NCBI RefSeq assembly: GCF_016862795.1
Contig: NZ_BONQ01000120.1
Location: forward strand, 1-64,000
DNA: 64,000 nucleotides
Origin: Dactylosporangium siamense
GTDB taxonomy: Bacteria; Actinomycetota; Actinomycetes; Mycobacteriales; Micromonosporaceae
Direction of reading: 5' to 3'
Shown: piece by piece, positions 8,205-16,042 of the stretch
Layout of the letters: the number at the start of each line of letters is the position of its first letter
Numbering within the stretch: position 1 is the stretch's first letter
The notes under the pieces: model-generated
What the model was told of the DNA's origin: nothing
The model's input: only the letters and a program-made list of their open reading frames with translations
The model's database searches: none
Translations under genes and position numbers: made by a program

Positions 8205-8846
8205 ATGCATCTGTTCCGTCTCGACGCGAGCATCCGCACCACCGGATCGGTGAGCCGCGCGCTCGCGGACACCGCCGAGCAGGCCTGGCTCGCCGAGCAC
8301 CACGACGGCGTCGTCACCCGGCGCGACCTCGGGGCCCAGCCGCTGCCCGCGGACGCGTGGACCGCCCTTGCCCGCGCCGCCGTCGACCCGGCCGCGCCGC
8401 CCGCCGACGAGGCGCGCCAGCTCGTCGACCGCCTCGGCGCGGAACTGCTCGCCGCCGACGCCTTCCTGTTCGCCGTGCCGCTGTACAACTGGAACCTCCC
8501 GGCGCAGGTCAAGGCCTGGATCGACCTGATCGTGATGCACCCCCGCCTCGGCCTGCACGGTGACCAGCCCCTCGCGGGCAAGCCCGCGGTGCTCGCGCTG
8601 AGCCGGGGCGGCGGCTACGGGCCCGGCACCCCGAAGGAGGGCTGGGACCACGTCACGCCGTACCTGCGCCGGATCCTGGGCGAGGTCTTCGGCCTCGACC
8701 TGCACATCGCCGAGGCGGAGCTGACCCTGGCGGACGTGACGCCGGCGATGGCGCCGCTGCGGGGCCTGGCCGCCGAGTCGCTGAAGGCCGGGCACGAGAA
8801 GGCGGCCGAGCACGGCCTGCGGGTCGCCGAGCTGATCAGGACCTGA
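8205..8846 (+). CDS. FMN-dependent NADH-azoreductase / flavodoxin-fold quinone reductase
   Basis: A 213-residue AzoR-type protein predicted to reduce quinones or azo compounds with NADH and FMN. It opens with MHLFRLDASIRTTGSVSRAL (phosphate-binding S-x-S region of Flavodoxin_2). It continues with FLFAVPLYNWNLPAQVKAWID, the characteristic P-x-Y-N-x-x-x-P-x-x-L/V-K-x-W-I-D signature, and has LSRGGGYGPG later. ATG 8205 follows GGGGG at a suitable distance; an upstream ATG at 8148 in the same frame lacks homology. It is divergent from, and probably repressed by, the MarR gene. Confidence 0.88.
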   Translation: MHLFRLDASIRTTGSVSRALADTAEQAWLAEHHDGVVTRRDLGAQPLPADAWTALARAAVDPAAPPADEARQLVDRLGAELLAADAFLFAVPLYNWNLPAQVKAWIDLIVMHPRLGLHGDQPLAGKPAVLALSRGGGYGPGTPKEGWDHVTPYLRRILGEVFGLDLHIAEAELTLADVTPAMAPLRGLAAESLKAGHEKAAEHGLRVAELIRT

Positions 8847-8849
8847 TGC

Positions 8850-9245
8850 TCACATCGGGGGCAGGTTGCCCGTGACCTCGATGGCGGTGGTGATCAGCGA
8901 CTGCAGCCGCGCGGTGAGGGCGAGCAGCAACTGGTGGGCGGCCGGGCCGGAGTGCGCGGCCGCCTCCCGCAGCGTGTCCAGGTCGATCTGGAGCTGCGAG
9001 AGCTGACCCGGCAGGTCGCCCTTGCCGGGCCCGAGCGCCCCGGCCATGTCGGCGAGGCTGACCCCGTTGGCCTCCAGGGCCTTGATCGCGGCGATGCGGT
9101 CGATGCAGTCGGCGCTGTAGAGCCGGAAGTTGCCGGCGGTGCGCTCAGCAGGCTCGATGAGTCCGAGCCCGGTATAGAAGTCCACCGTGCGGGTGGACAC
9201 GCCCGCGTGGTTCGCAAGCTCCCCGATCCGCAGCAGTCTCGACAC
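8850..9245 (-). CDS. MerR-family regulator
   Basis: A 131-residue MerR-type activator/repressor. The N-terminal winged helix reads LRIGELANHAGVSTRTVDFYTGLGLIEPAERTAGNFRLYS, the family signature, and is followed by a long dimerisation helix (GQLSQLQIDLDTLREAA). There is no conserved Cys cluster, so it is not a metal or redox MerR of the classic kind; an organic effector is more likely. Start is GTG 9245: TAGGGT is exactly 6 nt upstream and no Shine-Dalgarno is seen, so it is probably leaderless. It diverges from spo0M across 37 bp. Confidence 0.85.
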   Translation of the reverse strand: MSRLLRIGELANHAGVSTRTVDFYTGLGLIEPAERTAGNFRLYSADCIDRIAAIKALEANGVSLADMAGALGPGKGDLPGQLSQLQIDLDTLREAAAHSGPAAHQLLLALTARLQSLITTAIEVTGNLPPM

Positions 9246-9251
9246 ATGCCA

Positions 9252-9276
9252 ACCCTACAGTCCTGCGTGTTAGTCT
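9252..9276. promoter_or_regulatory. Facing leaderless promoters of MerR gene and spo0M
   Basis: In the 37-bp gap the minus-strand -10 TAGGGT (complement of 9252-9257) lies 6 nt before the MerR-gene GTG. The plus-strand -10 TAGTCT (9271-9276) lies 6 nt before the spo0M ATG. The -35 of each must fall over or beyond the other's -10, so the MerR protein could control both at once. Motifs are seen; function is inferred. Confidence 0.5.
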
Positions 9277-9282
9277 CCGCGA

Positions 9283-10071
9283 ATGGTCTTCAAGAGCCTG
9301 AAGCGCGCATTCGGTGTTGGCGGCCCGACCGTGGACACCGTCCTCGACGGACCCGACGTCCAGCCGGGTGGTTACGTGTCCGGCCAGGTCCGTTTCGCCG
9401 GCGGCGACCACGAGGTCGAGGTCGAGCGGATCACCGTGGCGCTGCAGACCCGCGTCGAGGTCGAGGGCGCCGACAGTGAGTATGACGCGACCGTGGAGTT
9501 CCAGCGGCAGCAGCTGACCGGCGGCTTCCGGCTCGGACCCGGCCAGCAGCACGCGGTGCCGTTCCAGCTGCCGGTGCCCTGGGAGACCCCGATCACGCAC
9601 ATGTACGGTCAGCGCCTGCACGGCATGACCATGGGCGTGCGCACCGAGCTCGAGGTCGCCCGCGCGATCGACAAGGGCGACCTGGACCCGATCAACGTGC
9701 ACCCGCTGCCGGTGCAGGGCGCCATCCTCGACGCCTTCGGGCAGCTCGGCTTCCGGTTCAAGGGAGCCGACCTGGAGCGCGGCCACATCCACGGGGTGCA
9801 CCAGACGCTGCCGTTCTACCAGGAGATCGAGTTCTACGCCGCGCACCAGTACGCGAGCCGCATCAACGAGGTCGAGGTGACCTTCGTGACCGACCCGCAC
9901 GGCACGCAGGTGATCATCGAGTTCGACAAGCGCGGCGGTTTCATCTCCGAGGGACACGACGCGATCAACCGGTTCCAGATCGGACATGCCCAGGCCGCGG
10001 GCGTCAACTGGCCCGCGGAGGTCGAGGGCTGGGTCCGGCAGGCGACGGAACGACGGGGCTGGCATTTCTGA
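9283..10071 (+). CDS. spo0M: Spo0M-family sporulation/stress protein
   Basis: A 262-residue protein of the Spo0M (sporulation-control, arrestin-like) family. It starts MVFKSLKRAFGVGGPTVDTVLDG and continues GGYVSGQVRFAGGDHEVEVERITVALQTRVEVE, the paired beta-sandwich pattern of the family. INVHPLPVQGAILDAFGQLGFRFKGADLERG is its best-conserved central stretch. In Bacillus the protein affects sporulation and cytoskeletal processes; the actinobacterial role is not defined. It lies next to a MerR regulator and before a BFN-FHA gene on the same strand. Confidence 0.88.
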   Translation: MVFKSLKRAFGVGGPTVDTVLDGPDVQPGGYVSGQVRFAGGDHEVEVERITVALQTRVEVEGADSEYDATVEFQRQQLTGGFRLGPGQQHAVPFQLPVPWETPITHMYGQRLHGMTMGVRTELEVARAIDKGDLDPINVHPLPVQGAILDAFGQLGFRFKGADLERGHIHGVHQTLPFYQEIEFYAAHQYASRINEVEVTFVTDPHGTQVIIEFDKRGGFISEGHDAINRFQIGHAQAAGVNWPAEVEGWVRQATERRGWHF

Positions 10072-10139
10072 AAGCAAGGCACCGCCCGGTACCGTTAGCG
10101 GCACATCAAAGTTGACCGTCGGACACGGGAGGCCCGGGC

Positions 10140-10841
10140 ATGCGTGAGCTCGTCGTCGTTGGTGTGCGGGCTCAGACCTGGCAGAGCCGTCCGATGGTGC
10201 TGCTCAAGGACGAGCAGACCGGCCGCCACCTGCAGTTCGCGGTCGAGGGCGGACCGCGTGACCTGGTCGAGCCGGTCAGCGCCGAGCTGTTCCAGCGGGC
10301 GCTGACCGCACTGCGCGCCCCGCTGCGCGCGATCGAGGTCATCGCCGCGCACGGACCGTTCCAGCTCGTGCTCGGCGACGGCATCCGGGTGCCGGCCGCG
10401 CCCCTGGAGGCGATCGCCCTGGCCCGCCACTGGGGCGTGCCGATCGTGACCAGCGAGGAGCTCCTCGCCCAGGCGTCCGTCGCCGCCCCCGAGGGCGCGA
10501 CGCAGCCGCTCGACCTGACCGCGCACATGGAGAAGCTGCCGTCCGGCCGGGCGACCCTGCTGATCCGCAAGGGTGCCGAGGCCGGCGCCGAGTTCGCGCT
10601 CGACGGCGACATCTGCCGCTGCGGCCGTGACTCCGCCAACCAGATCGTCCTGGACGACAACACGGTGTCCCGCAAACACGTCGAGTTCCACCGCAACCCG
10701 AGCGGCTTCGGCTACTCGACGCTGGACCTGGGCAGCCTGAACGGCACCTATGTCAACGGCGAGCGGGTCAAGAGCGCCACGCTCAAGGACGGCGACGAGG
10801 TCCAGGTCGGCAAGTTCACGCTGTCCTACCAGCTGCGCTGA
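10140..10841 (+). CDS. BFN (DUF151)-like domain fused to FHA domain
   Basis: A 233-residue two-domain protein. Residues 1-115 follow the bifunctional-nuclease (DUF151) pattern: MRELVVVGVRAQ, RPMVLLKDEQTGRHL, then VPAAPLEAIALARHWGVPIVTSEELL, which matches the usual A-R-P-S-D-A-I-A-L-A tail with the S-D changed to L-E. Residues ~140-233 are a GarA-like FHA domain (CGRDSANQIVLDDNTVSRKHVEF, DLGSLNGTYVNG) that binds phosphothreonine, with the R, S and N/G residues intact. It is probably a phospho-dependent adaptor. The start is ATG 10140 (GGGAGG about 8 nt upstream). A 13-bp direct repeat (AGCTGCGCTGACC) spans its stop codon and recurs 5 bp later. Confidence 0.82.
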   Translation: MRELVVVGVRAQTWQSRPMVLLKDEQTGRHLQFAVEGGPRDLVEPVSAELFQRALTALRAPLRAIEVIAAHGPFQLVLGDGIRVPAAPLEAIALARHWGVPIVTSEELLAQASVAAPEGATQPLDLTAHMEKLPSGRATLLIRKGAEAGAEFALDGDICRCGRDSANQIVLDDNTVSRKHVEFHRNPSGFGYSTLDLGSLNGTYVNGERVKSATLKDGDEVQVGKFTLSYQLR

Positions 10842-10883
10842 CCTCCGGAAAGCTGCGCTGACCCCGTCGCCGCGACCCGCCGC

Positions 10884-12413
10884 CTACCAGGCGGACGGGT
10901 TGTAGTCCTTCAGGAAGCAGCCGTAGAGGTCCTCGCCCTGCTCACCGCGGACGATCGGGTCGTAGACCCGGGCCGCGCCGTCGGTGAGGTCGAGCGGGGC
11001 GTGGAAGCCCTCCTCGTGCAGCCGCATCTTGGTCGGGTGCGGGCGTTCGTCGGTGATCCAGCCGGTGTCGACCGCGGTCATCAGGATGCCCTCGGTGAGC
11101 ATCTCCTCGGCGCTGGTGCGGGTCAGCATGTTCAGCGCGGCCTTCGCCATGTTGGTGTGCGGGTGGCCGGGGCCCTTGTACCTGCGGCTGAACTGGCCCT
11201 CCATGGCGGACACGTTCACCACGTACTTGCGGCGGGCCGGCGCCGCGGCGAGGGCCGGACGCAGCCGGCTGACCAGGATGAACGGCGCGGTGACGTTGCA
11301 GAGCTGGACCTCGAGCAGCTCCAGGGGGTCGACCTCGTGCACCCGCTGGGTCCAGCTGTTGATCGAGGCGAGGTCGGGCACCAGGCCGCCGGCGTCGATG
11401 GCGGTGAGTGCCGCGATCCGCTCCGGGGTGGCCGAGCCGGTGGTCAGCGCGAGGGCGGCAAGGGCATGCGGAGGGATGATTGCGGCCGGCCCGGCCTCGA
11501 GGGTCAGCTCGGCGTGCGGGTCCGCCTTGTGGAACGTCAGCATCTCCGGCGCCGGCCCGTCCAGCTCGACCGGGACCGACTCGGCGGCGACCAGGTGCGA
11601 GTAGGAGCCGGCCGCCCGCTTCACCGTCTGCGCCGCGTTGTTGATGAGGATGTCGAGGGTGCCCTGCGCGGCGACGTCGTCGGCGAGCGCGACGACCTGG
11701 GCGGGGTCGCGCAGGTCGAGGCCGATGATCCGCAGCCGGTGCAGCCAGTCGGCGCTGTCGGGCATCGCGGCGAAGCGGCGCACGGCGTCGTTCGGGAACC
11801 GGGTGGTGATCGTCGTGTGGGCGCCGTCACGCAGCAGCCGCAGCGCGATGTACATGCCGATCTTCGCCCGCCCGCCGGTGAGCAGGGCGCGCCGGCCGGT
11901 CAGGTCGGTGCGGGCGTCGCGGCGCTGCCGGTTGAGCCTGGCGCAGGCCGGGCAGAGCTGGTGGTAGAACGCGTCGACGTCGACGTAGCGGTCCTTGCAC
12001 GTGTAGCAGGACCTGGCGCGCAGCAGGCGGCCCGCGGTCGCACCGATGGTGGGCGACACCAGCGCGATGCCCTGCGTCTCGTCGTCGATGCGGCCGGGCG
12101 CCCCGGTCGCGGTGGCGGCGGTGACGGTGCGGTCGGCCTCGGTGATGGCCGCGCGGCGGTCGCTGCGCCGTTGCCGCTTGACGCTCTTGTACAGATGTGA
12201 CGTCGCCCGGCGCACGCGCACCACGTCTGGGTGGTCCGGCGGCAGCTCGTCGAGCTCCTCGAAGACGGCGAGGCAGATCGCCAGCCGCTCGGGGTCGACG
12301 CCGGGGCCGAACGGCACGCCGTCGCTGTCAAGAGCAGCGTCAGCAGCGTCCGATGGGGTCGGGTCGACCCTGGAGGCGGGGGCGGAGGTGAGAGTGGGGT
12401 CGTGCGGAGTCAC
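10884..12413 (-). CDS. SDR oxidoreductase with N-terminal helical/zinc-ribbon extension
   Basis: About 509 aa. The N-terminal part carries CYTCKDRYVDVDAFYHQLCPAC, a four-Cys zinc ribbon, at roughly 150-172. It leads into a Rossmann domain LTGRRALLTGGRAKIGMYIALRLLRDG (an atypical TGGRAKIG nucleotide loop) with ILINNAAQT (NNAA motif). The catalytic Tyr/Lys region is altered: VVNVSAMEGQFSRRYKGPGHPHTNMAKAALNMLTRT keeps S and K, and the Tyr precedes by an unusual spacing. The substrate is unknown. I start at GTG 12413 because the longer frame begins with a TTG and adds low-complexity residues. It lies downstream of the MFS gene on the same strand, 163 bp away. Confidence 0.75.
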   Translation of the reverse strand: MTPHDPTLTSAPASRVDPTPSDAADAALDSDGVPFGPGVDPERLAICLAVFEELDELPPDHPDVVRVRRATSHLYKSVKRQRRSDRRAAITEADRTVTAATATGAPGRIDDETQGIALVSPTIGATAGRLLRARSCYTCKDRYVDVDAFYHQLCPACARLNRQRRDARTDLTGRRALLTGGRAKIGMYIALRLLRDGAHTTITTRFPNDAVRRFAAMPDSADWLHRLRIIGLDLRDPAQVVALADDVAAQGTLDILINNAAQTVKRAAGSYSHLVAAESVPVELDGPAPEMLTFHKADPHAELTLEAGPAAIIPPHALAALALTTGSATPERIAALTAIDAGGLVPDLASINSWTQRVHEVDPLELLEVQLCNVTAPFILVSRLRPALAAAPARRKYVVNVSAMEGQFSRRYKGPGHPHTNMAKAALNMLTRTSAEEMLTEGILMTAVDTGWITDERPHPTKMRLHEEGFHAPLDLTDGAARVYDPIVRGEQGEDLYGCFLKDYNPSAW

Positions 12414-12576
12414 CCCGGAACTGTACGCGAAACGCCGAACGGGTCCGGGTGGCGCCGTTGCCGCCCCGGACCCGCCGCTGCCGCGACGTCCACCGTCCCC
12501 CGTTGTTCTGCCGGTGGGCGCCGCGCTGCTTTCGACACTAGTCAGTAAACCCGATTTTCCGGTTATTTCGGACAAA

Positions 12577-13734
12577 TCAGTTCATCGTTGCTCGAACGTG
12601 TTTTGCCAGGGGTACCAACAACGGCGCGGCGAGCATGATGACCAGCGGAGACAGCAGGAAGCCGATCCTCGGCCCCGTGGTCGCGTCCAGGATGGCACCG
12701 TCCAGCGCCGCACCGGTCGCCGCGCCGACCGAGAACGCGGTCGCCACCCACGCGAACGCCTCCGCCGCGGTGCCCGCCGGGGCGATCCGGTCGACCGTGA
12801 CGAACGTCGCGGCCAGGAACGGCGGCAGGAACAGGCCCGAGATCACCGCGAGGAGCAGCAGCAGGGCCGGCTCCGACGGGGTGAGCAGCAGCGGCACGAA
12901 CGCCAGGCCGAGGCACATCGCGAGCAGCGGCAGCCGCCGCCCGTCGACCTTCACCCGGGTGTTGATCAGGCCGCCGATGAGCGCGCCGGTCGCCTGTGCC
13001 GCCAGGATCCAGCTCGACCAGCTCCGGCTGCCGACCGACTCGGCGTAGTCGATGACGGCGACGGGCAGGCTCCCGACCCCGGTGCCGACGAGGATGACCG
13101 CGACGAGGAGCAGCCGCAGCCGTCCCGAGCGCAGCGCGCCGGCCCAGTGCCGCTCGGCGTGCTCGCCCCGCCAGCCGCGCACGACGGGCGTGGTGACGAA
13201 CCAGAGCGTCCCGAGCAGCTGCAGGCCGGCGGTCACGTAGAGCCCGGCGACCGGGCCGCCGAGCGCGACGGAGGCGCCGGCGACGAGCGGGCCGAAGATG
13301 AAGATGAGCTCCTGCACCGCGATGTCCAGGGTGTACGCGGTGGGCACCTGCTCCTCGTCCAGCAGCGTCCGCCACAGCACCCGCAGTCCCGCCTCGAACG
13401 GTGGCGCGCCGAGCCCGGCCAGCAGCACGGCGACCAGCGCCGCCCAGAACGGCACCCCGGAGGCGAGCAGCAGGTAACCGGCGGTGGACACGGCGGCGCC
13501 GGCGAGCATCACCGGCGGCTGCCGCAACCGGTCCGCGACCCGGGCGAGGACCGGCCCGCCGACCGCGATCCCGGCCGTGTACACCCCGACGAGCGCCCCG
13601 GCCGCACCGATCGACAGCGTCTCGCGGGCGAACAGCAGCAGCGCGACGGGTGCGGCGCCGAGCGGCAACCGGCCGAGGGTACTGGCCGCAAGGACCCGGG
13701 CGACCTGAGCGGTCCGCAGCACGACGGTGAGCAT
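12577..13734 (-). CDS. MFS transporter, 12-TM type
   Basis: A 385-residue membrane transporter with evenly spaced hydrophobic segments. It includes the cytoplasmic loop motif GGPVLARVADRLRQPPVML between helices 2 and 3 (D-R-x-x-x-R type) and a long central loop (WRGEHAERHW). This arrangement fits small drug/sugar efflux MFS proteins with an actinobacterial cytoplasmic tail. ATG 13734 is preferred over ATG 13746: a promoter reading TCGACA-N18-CATGAT lies 7 nt before it and there is no Shine-Dalgarno. The substrate cannot be told. It diverges from the NDH-2-like gene. Confidence 0.8.
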   Translation of the reverse strand: MLTVVLRTAQVARVLAASTLGRLPLGAAPVALLLFARETLSIGAAGALVGVYTAGIAVGGPVLARVADRLRQPPVMLAGAAVSTAGYLLLASGVPFWAALVAVLLAGLGAPPFEAGLRVLWRTLLDEEQVPTAYTLDIAVQELIFIFGPLVAGASVALGGPVAGLYVTAGLQLLGTLWFVTTPVVRGWRGEHAERHWAGALRSGRLRLLLVAVILVGTGVGSLPVAVIDYAESVGSRSWSSWILAAQATGALIGGLINTRVKVDGRRLPLLAMCLGLAFVPLLLTPSEPALLLLLAVISGLFLPPFLAATFVTVDRIAPAGTAAEAFAWVATAFSVGAATGAALDGAILDATTGPRIGFLLSPLVIMLAAPLLVPLAKHVRATMN

Positions 13735-13741
13735 GGCAGCG

Positions 13742-13771
13742 ATCATGCTGGGCGGGCGTGGACCATGTCGA
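13742..13771 (-). promoter_or_regulatory. Predicted leaderless promoter of the MFS gene
   Basis: On the minus strand TCGACA (complement of 13766-13771), an 18-bp spacer and CATGAT (complement of 13742-13747) end 7 nt before ATG 13734. The -35 matches TTGACA at five of six positions. The -10 is the same hexamer found before the cysteine leader ORF at 55513. Confidence 0.5.
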
Positions 13772-13821
13772 CACGGGTACGGGCAGCGTGACGCTCATGA
13801 CCTGACGACCTGGAGGCGAAG

Positions 13822-15138
13822 ATGGCACCGCACATCGTGGTGGTCGGTGGCGGGTTCGCGGGGTTCCACGCGGCCCGGAGGCTGGCCCGGATGTCCCGCG
13901 GGAACGCCCGGATCACGCTGCTCAACCCGACCGACTACTTCCTGTACCTGCCGCTGCTGCCCGAGGTGGCGGCCGGTGGGCTGGAGCCCCGCCGGGTGAC
14001 GGTGTCGCTACCGGCGGCACTGCCCGGGGTCCGGCTCGTGCTCGGCGAGGCGGAGCACGTCGACCCGGACCGGGCCGAGGTCCGCTACCGCGACCCGGAC
14101 GGCCGCGTCCGGTACCTCGGCTACGACCGGGTCGTGGTCGCCGCCGGCAGCGTCAACAAGCTGCTGCCGATCCCGGGGCTCGCCGAGCACGCGCACGGCT
14201 TCCGCGGCATCCCGGAGGCGCTGTATCTGCGCGACCACCTGGTCCGGCAGGTCGAGCTGGCGGCCGAGACCGACGACCCGGCGGAGCGCGCGGCCCGGCT
14301 GACGTTCGTGGTGGTCGGCGCCGGATACACCGGCACGGAGGTCGCCGCACACTGCCAGCTCGCCGTCCGCGACCTGCTGCGCCACCAGCCGGCGCTCATC
14401 GGGGAGCAGGTCCGCTGGCTGCTGCTGGACACCGCGCCGCGGGTGCTGCCGGAGCTGTCGCCGCGGCTGTCCCGCACCGCGGAGCGGGTGCTGCGCGAAC
14501 GCGGCGTCGAGGTGCTCACCGGCTGTTCGGTGGCCGAGGCCCTCGCCGACCGGGTCCACCTCACCGACGGCCGGGAACTGCCGACGCGCACGCTCATCTG
14601 GTGCGTCGGTGTGCGGCCGGACCCGCTGATCGAAGACCTGGGGCTCCGCACCGAGCAGGGGCGGCTCGTCGTCGACGAGTACCTGACGGTGCCCGGCTAC
14701 CCGGAGGTGTTCGCCTGTGGCGACGCCGCCGCCGTGCCGGACCTGACCCGCCCCGGCCGGCTGACCCCGATGACGGCGCAGCACGCGGTCCGGCAGGGGG
14801 CGCTCGTCGCACACAACATCGCCGCGTCGCTCGGGATCGGGCGGCGGCGCCGGTACAAGCACCGGGACCTGGGCTTCCTGGTCGACCTCGGCGGCACCGA
14901 CGCGGCCGCGAACCCGCTGCGCCTGCCGCTGTCCGGACTGCCGGCCAAGGCGCTCACCCGGGCATACCACCTGGTCTCGCTGCCCGGCAACCGCCGCCGG
15001 GTGGTCGCCGACTGGGTCCTGGACGCCGTGGCCGGCCGGCCCGCCGTCGAGCTCGGCCTCGTCCCCGGCGCGCACGTGCCGCTGGACGCGGCCACCCCGG
15101 AGCGTGTGTCGCTTAACGCCGCCATAAATACGCGTTAG
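13822..15138 (+). CDS. NAD(P)/FAD-dependent oxidoreductase, type II NADH dehydrogenase-like
   Basis: A 438-residue NDH-2-type flavoprotein that would pass electrons from NADH to quinone at the membrane face without pumping protons. It has an FAD Rossmann motif at the start (IVVVGGGFAGFHAARRL), the NAD Rossmann motif TFVVVGAGYTGTEVAAHC at about 160, WCVGVRPDPL, and the FAD-contact motif VFACGDAAAVP followed by PMTAQHAVRQG. The start ATG 13822 is 5 nt after GGAGGC. No C-terminal amphipathic anchor is obvious. A strong hairpin follows the stop. Confidence 0.88.
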   Translation: MAPHIVVVGGGFAGFHAARRLARMSRGNARITLLNPTDYFLYLPLLPEVAAGGLEPRRVTVSLPAALPGVRLVLGEAEHVDPDRAEVRYRDPDGRVRYLGYDRVVVAAGSVNKLLPIPGLAEHAHGFRGIPEALYLRDHLVRQVELAAETDDPAERAARLTFVVVGAGYTGTEVAAHCQLAVRDLLRHQPALIGEQVRWLLLDTAPRVLPELSPRLSRTAERVLRERGVEVLTGCSVAEALADRVHLTDGRELPTRTLIWCVGVRPDPLIEDLGLRTEQGRLVVDEYLTVPGYPEVFACGDAAAVPDLTRPGRLTPMTAQHAVRQGALVAHNIAASLGIGRRRRYKHRDLGFLVDLGGTDAAANPLRLPLSGLPAKALTRAYHLVSLPGNRRRVVADWVLDAVAGRPAVELGLVPGAHVPLDAATPERVSLNAAINTR

Positions 15139-15157
15139 GCGGGATTTGCAAATCGCA

Positions 15158-15180
15158 GAAGGGCTCGTTAAGAGCCCTTC
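15158..15180 (+). terminator. Hairpin after the NDH-2-like gene
   Basis: A perfect 9-bp stem, GAAGGGCTC / GAGCCCTTC, closes a GTTAA loop 20 nt after the stop codon. A short T-run follows about 8 nt later. It fits an intrinsic terminator isolating the LPMO gene, though it could also fold in the LPMO leader if that promoter lies upstream. Confidence 0.65.
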
Positions 15181-15189
15181 AGATACGTT

Positions 15190-15218
15190 TTCCACACCCC
15201 GCGAACAATGGTGTGGAA
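15190..15218 (+). promoter_or_regulatory. Inverted repeat covering the LPMO ribosome-binding site
   Basis: A perfect 9-bp inverted repeat, TTCCACACC-N11-GGTGTGGAA, ends at 15218, and its right arm contains the first bases of the GGAAGG Shine-Dalgarno of the LPMO gene (start 15230). It may be an RNA hairpin hiding the ribosome site or a DNA operator for a dimeric repressor. It does not resemble the DasR consensus I know. The symmetry is seen; the function is inferred. Confidence 0.55.
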
Positions 15219-15229
15219 GGTGTTTTCAA

Positions 15230-16042
15230 ATGCGTAGATCCGTGGTCTATCCGCTGGTCGCCCTGGGTGCGGCGGCCAGCACCCTGTGGCTCGGCTCGCC
15301 CGCGTCGGCACACGGATACGTGTCGTCCCCGCCGAGCCGCCAGGCACTGTGCGCGCAGGGGAAGGTGGCCGACTGCGGCGCCATTCAGTACGAGCCGCAG
15401 AGCGTCGAGGGTCCGAAGGGGCTCAAGACGTGCAACGCGAACAAGCCCGAGTTCGCGGTGCTCAACGACAACAGCCGCAACTGGCCCGCGACGCAGGTCG
15501 GCTCGTCGGTCACGTTCAACTGGGTGCTGACGGCCCGGCACTCGACCAGCACCTGGGACTACTTCATCGGCAACACCCGCATCGCGCAGTTCAACGACGG
15601 CGGCAAGCAGCCCAACGCGACCGTGTCGCACCAGGTGAGCCTCGCCGGGTACTCGGGCCGCCAGACGGTCCTCGCGGTCTGGAACATCGCCGACACCGCC
15701 AACGCCTTCTACAACTGCGTCGACCTGCAGGTCGGCAGCGGCGGCGGCAGCACGCCGAAGCCATCAGCGACGACGTCGGCACCCAAGCCGACCGCGACCA
15801 CCGCCGCCCCGAAGCCGACGGCGACGGCAACTGCGACGGCAACTGCGACGAAGACCCCGACCAAGGCGCCCACCACCACGAAGCCGCCCGCGCCGAGCGG
15901 CGCCGCCTGGGCGGCCGGAACCACGTATCACGTCGGCGACGTCGTCACGTATGACGGCCGCAGGTACCAGTGCCGCCAGTCGCACACGTCCATCTACACG
16001 TGGGAGCCGATCTACACCCTGGCTCTCTGGCTGCCGGTGTGA
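15230..16042 (+). CDS. Secreted AA10 lytic polysaccharide monooxygenase with chitin/cellulose-binding module
   Basis: A 270-residue copper-dependent LPMO that cleaves crystalline chitin or cellulose oxidatively. The signal peptide (MRRSVVYPLVALGAAASTLWLGSPASA) ends so that the mature protein starts HGYVSSPPSRQALCAQG, leaving the N-terminal His required for the copper histidine brace. The second brace His lies in TARHSTSTWDYFI. NIADTANAFYNCVDL closes the AA10 domain. A Thr/Pro/Ala/Lys linker follows, then a ~45-residue CBM5/12-type module (WAAGTTYHVGDVVTYDGRRY). Start ATG 15230 follows GGAAGG; the longer frame adds no signal. The next gene overlaps its stop. Confidence 0.92.
   Translation: MRRSVVYPLVALGAAASTLWLGSPASAHGYVSSPPSRQALCAQGKVADCGAIQYEPQSVEGPKGLKTCNANKPEFAVLNDNSRNWPATQVGSSVTFNWVLTARHSTSTWDYFIGNTRIAQFNDGGKQPNATVSHQVSLAGYSGRQTVLAVWNIADTANAFYNCVDLQVGSGGGSTPKPSATTSAPKPTATTAAPKPTATATATATATKTPTKAPTTTKPPAPSGAAWAAGTTYHVGDVVTYDGRRYQCRQSHTSIYTWEPIYTLALWLPV

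Noticed and set aside
12046-13791. A 581-codon plus-strand frame across the SDR and MFS genes
   Set aside because: Its translation is Arg/Gln/Gly-rich without any domain, whereas the minus strand gives clear MFS and SDR proteins.
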